DNA of 10,635 nucleotides from Phycisphaerae bacterium (GTDB lineage: Bacteria; Planctomycetota; Phycisphaerae; UBA1845; Fen-1342), in the NCBI GenBank assembly GCA_020058145.1, contig JAGVEP010000258.1, forward strand, positions 1 to 10,635, given 5' to 3'. The position numbers and the translations under genes are program-made. Shown here piece after piece: positions 1-4,693 of this stretch; within the stretch, counting starts at the first letter, position 1, and every line of letters starts with the position of its first letter. A model generated the notes under the pieces. It saw only the letters and a list, made by a program, of their open reading frames with translations, ran no database searches and had not been told where the DNA came from.

Positions 1-195
1 CCGCCGGGGGCGCACCAGCCACGGCGTGCCGTCTGTGTGCATTGCCATGCGTGCGTTGAGCCACTGGATCAGTTCTGCACGCAATGCGGGACGCAACTGG
101 CGCCGGTCGTGCGGCGGTGTGCCTCGTGCGGCGCGTACCCGGGCTTGGAGGACAACTACTGCATCTACTGCGGGACAGTGGTGGCCACGACATAG
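1..195 (+). CDS. C-terminal fragment of a double-zinc-ribbon protein (5' end outside window)
   Basis: An open frame runs from base 1 to a TAG at 193-195 and gives 64 residues with no start in the window, so this is the tail of a longer gene. It carries two zinc-ribbon-like knuckle pairs: C12-x2-C15 (with C18 close by) and C26-x2-C29-G, then C40-x2-C43-G and C54-x2-C57-G. The CxxCG spacing and aromatic residues before the second knuckle of each pair match the double zinc ribbon (DZR) class, which usually acts as a structural or protein-docking module at the end of larger regulatory or membrane proteins. The next gene starts 12 bases downstream, so the two are probably cotranscribed. What the missing N-terminal part does cannot be told from here. 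Confidence 0.75.
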   Translation, partial: PPGAHQPRRAVCVHCHACVEPLDQFCTQCGTQLAPVVRRCASCGAYPGLEDNYCIYCGTVVATT

Positions 196-207
196 GAGTG
201 CGCGGCG

Positions 208-477
208 GTGGTGCTCGGCGAGGCCATGATGTTCCTCTGGGGCGGCGGCCTGCTGCTGCTCGGCATTATTGGCTTTTTCGCCGTCCTGCTGGGTGCGGTC
301 GCGCGTATTTTTCGCTTTGTCTTGCGGATCGCGACGCCGTGCGGTGCGGACCGGAGGACTGGAACTGCGGCTGTGCACCGGCCGCCGGCGGTCGTCTGCG
401 GGAATCCCCGCTGTGGGCACACGAATCGTGTCGACGCCCGCTTCTGTGCGCGGTGTGGAGTACGAATTAGAGGCTGA
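208..477 (+). CDS. Small membrane protein: N-terminal transmembrane helix plus C-terminal zinc ribbon
   Basis: The product is 89 residues. Residues 8-32 form one strongly hydrophobic segment (start WGGGLLLLGIIGFFAVLLG), followed by a basic stretch (RIFRFVLR) that would sit on the cytoplasmic side. A linker leads to a four-cysteine ribbon at C64, C69, C80 and C83 (CGNPRCG then FCARCG). The GTG start at 208 was chosen because AGGAG lies at 194-198 with a 9-base spacing. ATG codons at 226 and 229 are alternatives that would keep the membrane helix. It lies 12 bases after the double-zinc-ribbon gene and 13 bases before the first ESCRT-III-like gene. A cytoplasmic zinc ribbon tethered to the membrane fits a scaffold or anchor role (inference). 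No enzyme motif is visible. Confidence 0.7.
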   Translation: MVLGEAMMFLWGGGLLLLGIIGFFAVLLGAVARIFRFVLRIATPCGADRRTGTAAVHRPPAVVCGNPRCGHTNRVDARFCARCGVRIRG

Positions 478-490
478 CTGCTGAAAGTTG

Positions 491-1921
491 ATGGCTGAGA
501 GCTTGATGGACGAACGTAGCCGACATCGTGCCTTCGAAGACCAGTTCCTGCGGCAGCTTCGCGCGCGGGCCCAGGCCCTACTTCGCCGGACGCTGCCCGC
601 GGATCAGTTCGAGCTGGAGGCGGTTCCGGACGGCGTGGACGGCGTCCGCGCGACGCTGCTGCGGCTGGAACAGTACGATCGCGGGTTGCTGGAACAACTG
701 CCCGGCACGCGAGCCGTGCAGATGCGCTTCCAGAAGCGGACCTTCGGCCCGTTTTGGCGTACCGTAGCCCGGCTGCGTGCCCAAGTGCTCGCGCCGCAAG
801 AGGCTCTGATCCTCGGAAACTCGCCGGGGCCGGTCGGATGCGAGGAAGTGCTCGATGCGCTGGCCCGCTACGAGGTGATGGCCCGGCGTGAGCGTCCCAC
901 GGCCGTGGTCTACGCCAGCGCGACCGGTTTTACGCCCGACGCGCGGGCGCTGGTGAATCGTGGCGACGCGCCGACCCTGGTTCTGCTTGGCGGACGTGCG
1001 GACGGCGGCTGGGATCTCGACCTGCCCGACGCCTTGCGCCGCCAGCCCTGGGCCAAGCTGTTCGAGCTCGAATCGCAGGACGAACGCCTCAAGCGTTTAC
1101 TGTATCATCTGGAGCAGCAGGCCGGCGTGCTGGAATCGCGCGGCGTCTCGATGCCGGAGCTGGCAGCGCGGCTTGGGCTAGCCGAGGCCGAGACGCGGGC
1201 GCTGGTCCAGCAGGCTTGCCGGCAGGATGCACGTTTGATGACGGTCGTGCACGAAGGCACGCTGCACGTGTGTCGGAGCCCCCTGGCGGATGAGGGCCGG
1301 AAAATGAGTCTACGAAGCTGGATTCGAAAGCTGCTGCGGATGAAGCCCACGGTCGGCGAACAGGTCCGGGCCTTGACGACCCAGCGCGTGCAGCTTGAAC
1401 AGCAGCGGCACGAGGTTGACCAACGCCTGACGGCCCTCGAAACCGAGGAACGCGAGGCGGTCGAAAAAGGCATGGCGGCCAAGACCGACGTCGAGCGGAA
1501 ACAGCTTGCGGGCCGGCTCATGCGGGTACGGCGGGATCTGCGGCGGACGCGGGCGCAGGCGAATCTGTTCACGCAGCAAATCGACATTCTCGGCACGCAC
1601 ATTCATCACCTGACGCTGGCGGAGCAGGGCAAGCGCGTGGCGCTCCCCAAGGCGGAAGAGCTGACGCGCGAGGCCGCCGAGGCTGAGCAGATGATGCGCG
1701 AGCTGTCTGCGAACGCCGACCTGGCGGCGGGCATTGAGGTCGGAGCGCAATCGCCGCTGATGGCTGAGGAAGAGGCCGCGATTCTGGAGGAATTCAAGCA
1801 GGCGGCGGTGCAGCAGGCGGCGTCGGCCGTGGGTGTGAAGACCGCCGCCGAGCCGTCAAAGGCGCCCGAAACGCCGCCGGTACCCGCTGCGGAAAAAGCG
1901 AAGGCCCGGCCGGAGGTGTAG
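491..1921 (+). CDS. Winged-helix/ESCRT-III-like fusion protein
   Basis: The product is 476 residues with no signal peptide or membrane helix. Residues 1-200 are an unrecognised mixed alpha/beta region, with a beta-rich core around TAVVYASATGF and TLVLLGG. Residues about 201-262 look like a winged helix: a helix-turn-helix around MPELAARLGLAEAETRALV and a short wing ending in LHVCRSP. From M272 the protein becomes a charged helical hairpin. There is an amphipathic start (MSLRSWIRKLLRMK), then long helices about 287-385 with an ESCRT-III alpha1-alpha2 pattern broken at EKGMAAKTD, then an acidic segment and a Pro/Ala/Lys tail. Eukaryotic CHMP7 combines winged helices and a Snf7 core in this order, while archaeal CdvB has the reverse order. 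ATG 491 is preferred over TTG 488, but the ribosome binding site is weak and ATG 506 is possible. The TAG stop is part of a REP-like repeat. The family call rests on reading the sequence pattern, without an alignment. Confidence 0.65.
   Translation: MAESLMDERSRHRAFEDQFLRQLRARAQALLRRTLPADQFELEAVPDGVDGVRATLLRLEQYDRGLLEQLPGTRAVQMRFQKRTFGPFWRTVARLRAQVLAPQEALILGNSPGPVGCEEVLDALARYEVMARRERPTAVVYASATGFTPDARALVNRGDAPTLVLLGGRADGGWDLDLPDALRRQPWAKLFELESQDERLKRLLYHLEQQAGVLESRGVSMPELAARLGLAEAETRALVQQACRQDARLMTVVHEGTLHVCRSPLADEGRKMSLRSWIRKLLRMKPTVGEQVRALTTQRVQLEQQRHEVDQRLTALETEEREAVEKGMAAKTDVERKQLAGRLMRVRRDLRRTRAQANLFTQQIDILGTHIHHLTLAEQGKRVALPKAEELTREAAEAEQMMRELSANADLAAGIEVGAQSPLMAEEEAAILEEFKQAAVQQAASAVGVKTAAEPSKAPETPPVPAAEKAKARPEV
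1292..1306 (+). promoter_or_regulatory. Possible internal ribosome binding site and start inside the fusion gene
   Basis: GAGGG at 1292-1296 lies 7 bases before an in-frame ATG at 1304. Starting there would give a 205-residue stand-alone ESCRT-III-like protein, almost the same length as the two downstream paralogues (201 and 202 residues), with an amphipathic N-terminus of the same style. This may be a working internal start or the scar of a gene fusion. Confidence 0.35.
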
Positions 1922-1963
1922 CGGCCGGGCTCCGTACCGGCCGTTCGCGGATGCGCTCGGCCG
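1918..1963 (+). repeat. Left inverted-repeat arm of the RAYT unit (REP-like hairpin with GTAG)
   Basis: The arm starts with GTAG at 1918-1921, which also provides the TAG stop of the upstream gene. A perfect hairpin follows: CGGCCGG at 1922-1928, an 8-base loop at 1929-1936 and CCGGCCG at 1937-1943. The 46 bases at 1918-1963 match the reverse complement of 2519-2564 at 44 positions. Weaker similarity continues to about 1979. A GTAG tetranucleotide beside a short palindrome is the known layout of REP elements recognised by RAYT transposases. Confidence 0.85.
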
Positions 1964-2016
1964 ACAGCCGGAAGAGCGTAATTGGCCTGGGCGCTGACGA
2001 CTCGGAGCGTGCGCAA

Positions 2017-2505
2017 ATGCGCGACCCAGAAGAAGTCCGGGACCTGACGACCTTCGGCCGCGCTCACGCCGTGCGGCTGCCGGACTTCGACTATGCCGCT
2101 GACGTGGACATCCACGTTACCCTCTGCGCCGCCGACGGGACGCCGTTTGACGACGCGGACACGGCTCGCTTGGTCTGTGCTTCAGTCGAGTTTTGCTCGC
2201 AGAAGATGGGCTACCGGCTTTACGGCTACTGTCTGATGCCGGAGCATCTGCACGTGCTGTTGTCGCCGGCTGCATCCAGGCGTTCGCTTGAGCATTGGCT
2301 GCGCGACTTCAAGAGCTTCACCAGCAACCAGTACATGAAGCGAAGCGGGCGGCCGTTGTGGCAGCGGTCGGCCCATGATCATGTGTGCCGGGTGGCGGAG
2401 ACGGCGGAGACTGTTCTGGCGTATATCGTCGAGAACCCGGTGCGACGGGGATTAGTGCAACGGTGGCAGGATTGGCCGTGGACGAAGGTGCTCATCGAAA
2501 TGTAG
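2017..2505 (+). CDS. REP-associated tyrosine transposase (RAYT, Y1 HUH family)
   Basis: The product is 162 residues from ATG 2017, which has GGAG at 2004-2007 with 9-base spacing. An in-frame ATG at 1951 would give 184 residues but lies inside the inverted repeat without a ribosome binding site. The HUH metal-binding signature is in YCLMPEHLHVLLSP (His codons at 2245 and 2251). Downstream come the family-typical helix LRDFKSFTSNQY, then PLWQRSAHDHV and YIVENPVRRGLV, ending near WPWTK. The catalytic tyrosine is uncertain. The Tyr codon at 2332 (NQYMK) is the best candidate, since the family position FKSYT reads FKSFT here. RAYTs nick and join single-stranded DNA at REP hairpins carrying GTAG. 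The gene is bracketed by such hairpins in inverted orientation and interrupts the ESCRT-III-like gene block. Confidence 0.85.
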   Translation: MRDPEEVRDLTTFGRAHAVRLPDFDYAADVDIHVTLCAADGTPFDDADTARLVCASVEFCSQKMGYRLYGYCLMPEHLHVLLSPAASRRSLEHWLRDFKSFTSNQYMKRSGRPLWQRSAHDHVCRVAETAETVLAYIVENPVRRGLVQRWQDWPWTKVLIEM

Positions 2506-2518
2506 CGTTTCCGGTCGG

Positions 2519-2564
2519 CGGCCGAGTGCATCCGCGAACGGCCGGTACAGAGCCCGGCCGCTAC
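2519..2564 (-). repeat. Right inverted-repeat arm of the RAYT unit
   Basis: This is the reverse-complement counterpart of 1918-1963 (44 of 46 positions agree) and ends in CTAC at 2561-2564, the complement of GTAG. Degenerate similarity extends back to about 2503, at the RAYT stop codon. Together the arms define a unit of about 650 bp with the transposase inside. I see no target-site duplication outside the arms. Confidence 0.85.
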
Positions 2565-2672
2565 CCGGCCGGTACGGAGCCCGGCCGCTACCCGGCCGGT
2601 ACAGAGCCCGGCCGCTACCCGGCCGGTACAGAGCCCGGCCGCTACCCGGCCGGTACAGAGCCCGGCCGCTAC
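2565..2672 (-). repeat. Tandem array of four 27-bp REP-like hairpin units
   Basis: Four units lie end to end at 2565-2591, 2592-2618, 2619-2645 and 2646-2672. The hairpin part of the right inverted-repeat arm (2540-2564) acts as a fifth, partial unit. Each unit read on the minus strand is GTAG, CGGCCGG, an 8-base loop, then CCGGCCG and one extra base. The only difference between units is one base in the loop of the first (ACGGAG against ACAGAG). The near-perfect identity suggests recent tandem expansion. The array ends 18 bases before the next gene. Confidence 0.9.
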
Positions 2673-2690
2673 GGGCCAGGATGAGGTGCG

Positions 2691-3296
2691 ATGAACTTCT
2701 TTGAGTGGTTGACCACCCGGCGGAAGACGCTCGCGACGATGAACGCCGCCGAGCTGCGCGCCCAGGAGATGCTCCTGGAGAACGACCGCAACCGCATGCA
2801 AGCGAAGGTTCGCCAGTTGGCGACCGACAAGCAGAAGCTCGTTGAGCAAGGCGCGAAAGAAAAGACGCCGGAGGTTCGGCGAACGTATGCCCAGCAATAC
2901 GACCTGCTGCACACAGAGCAGATGATGAACGCCCGGCAGCTCAACATGCGCAGCAAGGAGCTGCTGACCGTGTCGCGTTTGCGGATGCTGCGGGAGACCT
3001 CGGCCGGAGCACGCGGGGCGGTCGGTGCGCCGGTGCGAATTCGAGATGGCGACCTGGTTGTCATTGCGCGGCTGATCGAAAACGACCAGATCACCAGCGA
3101 GATCTACCAGCAGCGGCTCGACGAAATCCTGGCCTTGGGGCAAGAGGCTGATACGGCCAGTGCGGGCTTGTCGCCGGCGAGCCAGGAGTTGATGAAGATA
3201 TGGAACGATATGGACGCGGGCCTGATCAAGGGTACGCAGGAAGCGTTTGACGAAGCCGAAAAGCGCGTCCGCGAGCGAGGCGCCGCTGAGGCGTAG
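2691..3296 (+). CDS. ESCRT-III/Snf7-like protein (second of three)
   Basis: The product is 201 residues, almost all predicted helix, with no signal peptide or membrane segment. The N-terminus MNFFEWLTTRRKTL is short, aromatic and followed by basic residues, like the membrane-inserting start of Snf7-type proteins. Residues about 18-55 and 60-104 form a long charged hairpin with the turn at EQGAKEKTPEVRR, the position where ESCRT-III alpha1 and alpha2 meet. A gap with Gly/Ala (104-112) is followed by shorter helices at about 118-152 and 161-195. The usual ESCRT-III length is about 200-230 residues. ATG 2691 has GAGG at 2683-2686. The gap to the next gene is 12 bases. PspA/Vipp1, the bacterial ESCRT-III relatives, are an alternative, but the characteristic PspA N-terminus is absent. 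I see no MIM motif at its C-terminus. Confidence 0.6.
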   Translation: MNFFEWLTTRRKTLATMNAAELRAQEMLLENDRNRMQAKVRQLATDKQKLVEQGAKEKTPEVRRTYAQQYDLLHTEQMMNARQLNMRSKELLTVSRLRMLRETSAGARGAVGAPVRIRDGDLVVIARLIENDQITSEIYQQRLDEILALGQEADTASAGLSPASQELMKIWNDMDAGLIKGTQEAFDEAEKRVRERGAAEA

Positions 3297-3308
3297 CGGG
3301 AGCCGGTT

Positions 3309-3917
3309 ATGGGATTGTTCAAATCGAAGGAAGAACGCCGCATTGAACGCGACATCAAGATTCGCCAGGGCATTCGGCGGATCGAGAAGTCGATCGCCGA
3401 GCAGAACAAGTTTACCGACGAGTTTGTGAAGAACGCCCGGCATGCGAAGCAGATCGGCGATCAGACGTCGTATCAGTTCGTCCGCAATTCGCTCAAGAAA
3501 ACCGCGGCGATAAAGAAACTGTTGGAGCGGCAGCTCCTGGCGGTAAGAAACGCGCTGCTCATCAAGCGGCAGGCCGAGGCCGCGGCCGATTTCGCCGGGG
3601 CGATGAAGATCATGGCGGCCGAGGTCGGGCGGCTCTACGGCGAGACCGACCTCGCCAAGACGCAGATGGATTGGGAAAAGGCAATGGCCCAGTCGCAGTC
3701 GATGGAAGAGCGGATGGCGATGTTCCTGGACGGCATGGAGGGTGCGGCGGCGGCCGATGTTTCCGCCGCCCCGACCGAAGCCATCTCCGACGAGGAAATC
3801 GACCGCATGATCGCGGCTGAAGAGCAGGTGGGACAGGCCCGCGAGGCGCAGCAGATGACCGACTTGCGGGCGGAACTCGCGAAACTGAAGGGCGAGGGAC
3901 AGAAGGAGACGAAGTAG
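3309..3917 (+). CDS. ESCRT-III/Vps2-CHMP-like protein with a C-terminal MIM1-like motif (third of three)
   Basis: The product is 202 residues and the clearest ESCRT-III match of the three. The start MGLFKSKEERR resembles the MxLF opening of CHMP/Vps2 proteins. Residues about 15-50 and 53-92 form a basic helical hairpin. Residues 95-143 (AGAMKIMAAEVG, then SMEERMAMFLDGME) resemble the alpha3-alpha4 region of CHMP2/Vps2, where alternating Met and acidic residues recur. An acidic stretch ISDEEIDRMIAAEE (159-172) and a C-terminal helix follow. The last helix contains DLRAELAKLK (185-194), close to the MIM1 pattern D/E-x2-L-x2-R-L-x2-L-K/R, with Glu in place of the Arg. MIM1 binds the MIT domain of Vps4, and an MIT-AAA gene lies downstream. 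GGGAG at 3298-3302 is 6 bases before the ATG. Confidence 0.7.
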   Translation: MGLFKSKEERRIERDIKIRQGIRRIEKSIAEQNKFTDEFVKNARHAKQIGDQTSYQFVRNSLKKTAAIKKLLERQLLAVRNALLIKRQAEAAADFAGAMKIMAAEVGRLYGETDLAKTQMDWEKAMAQSQSMEERMAMFLDGMEGAAAADVSAAPTEAISDEEIDRMIAAEEQVGQAREAQQMTDLRAELAKLKGEGQKETK

Positions 3918-3919
3918 AC

Positions 3920-4609
3920 GTGGTCCGACCAGAAGTCGATCTTGGAAACCTCCGCTCGCCGCGGTATCGCACGTGGCACGGTCAGCCGTTGAGCCCGATT
4001 GACGAGGTGCGCATGTTTTTCTCAGATCAGGGGCCGGTTCCGGAGACCTTTCATCGGCTACGCAAGCTCTTGGCGGACGCGAATATCCCGCACGTTTTCG
4101 TGGGTGCGCTGGCTCTCAATGCGCACGGGTTCCGACGATCTACCGAAGATGTGGACCTGTGCATGCGCCGTGAAGACCTGGAGCGATTTCGTCGCGAGTT
4201 TGTCGGACGCGAATTTCAGCCGGTGACTGGTCGCCCGCGCCGGTTTTACGATCCGACGACTCAGGTGACGTTCGATATTTTGGTGGCCGGAGAGGTTGCG
4301 GGGAACTCGCGAAAACAGAAGGATGTGCGGTTCCCCGATCCATCCGAGGCGGAGTGGATCGACGGGGCCCCCTTCGTAACGCTGCCGCGTCTGATTGAAA
4401 TGAAGCTTGTGACCTGGCGCTACCAGGATTGGGCCGACGTCGTGAATCTGATTCGAACCCACAGTTTGGAGGAGTCTTTTGGGGATCGGTTTAATGCGCT
4501 CGTCCGTTCCGCCTACATCCAGTGCTACGACCAGAAGCTCGATGAGGATCGCTATAACCCGGAGATTCACGACGCACCGCCGGAAGAACCGCCCGCCGAC
4601 AAGGCGTAG
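3920..4609 (+). CDS. MNT-type nucleotidyltransferase-fold protein of unknown substrate
   Basis: The product is 229 residues. The nucleotidyltransferase signature appears as VFVGALALNAHGFRRSTEDVDL: a glycine turn (G62-A63), then R-x-T-x-D-V-D with D77 and D79, and a third acidic residue D119 in TFDILVAG. These fit the metal-binding Dx[DE] plus a later Asp of this fold, as in AbiEii- and MNT-type enzymes, so it may be active. The second residue of the usual GG/GS pair is Ala. Residues 150-165 (APFVTLPRLIEMKL) match the helix that follows the core in such proteins. GTG 3920 has AAGGAG at 3903-3908. ATG 4013 with GAGG upstream is an alternative. It begins 2 bases after the ESCRT-III-like stop, so it is in the same operon. 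I see no HEPN partner of the kind found in MNT toxin-antitoxin pairs. Its role is unknown. Confidence 0.7.
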   Translation: MVRPEVDLGNLRSPRYRTWHGQPLSPIDEVRMFFSDQGPVPETFHRLRKLLADANIPHVFVGALALNAHGFRRSTEDVDLCMRREDLERFRREFVGREFQPVTGRPRRFYDPTTQVTFDILVAGEVAGNSRKQKDVRFPDPSEAEWIDGAPFVTLPRLIEMKLVTWRYQDWADVVNLIRTHSLEESFGDRFNALVRSAYIQCYDQKLDEDRYNPEIHDAPPEEPPADKA

Positions 4610-4673
4610 GGCGGGCTATGCCCGCCGCCGCCGTGTGTGATCCGGACCACAGGAATGGCGGGCCGAACCCGCC
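4606..4673 (+). repeat. Two GC hairpins between the nucleotidyltransferase and AAA ATPase genes
   Basis: The first hairpin is GGCGGGC (4610-4616), loop TAT, GCCCGCC (4620-4626), directly after a GTAG (4606-4609) that holds the stop codon. The second is GGCGGG (4657-4662), a 5-base loop, CCCGCC (4668-4673). Neither has a T-run after it, so they are unlikely to be intrinsic terminators. They look like another small intergenic palindrome family. Confidence 0.6.
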
Positions 4674-4693
4674 GCACGAGTTGACGAGTAGCT

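Noticed and set aside
2540..2672. CRISPR array
   Set aside because: Units are directly contiguous with no variable spacers, and they match REP hairpins next to a RAYT gene.
2385..2684. Plus-strand frame with a TEPGRYPAG repeat peptide
   Set aside because: The repeat peptide comes from the REP array, whose 27-bp unit keeps any frame open. It overlaps the transposase gene.
2379..3443. Long minus-strand reading frame of 354 codons
   Set aside because: It runs antisense to the two ESCRT-III-like genes and contains repeated peptides encoded by the 27-bp hairpin array. It has no recognisable domain.
2691..3917. Ordinary PspA/Vipp1 proteins
   Set aside because: The proteins lack the PspA/Vipp1-type N-terminus and length. 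The MIM1-like tail and the MIT-AAA partner fit the Snf7/CHMP side better, though a common fold is expected.
3920..4609. MNT-HEPN or AbiE toxin-antitoxin pair
   Set aside because: Only the nucleotidyltransferase-fold protein is present. Neither neighbour looks like HEPN or AbiEi.
4610..4673. Intrinsic terminator between the nucleotidyltransferase and ATPase genes
   Set aside because: Hairpins are present but no T-run follows either one.
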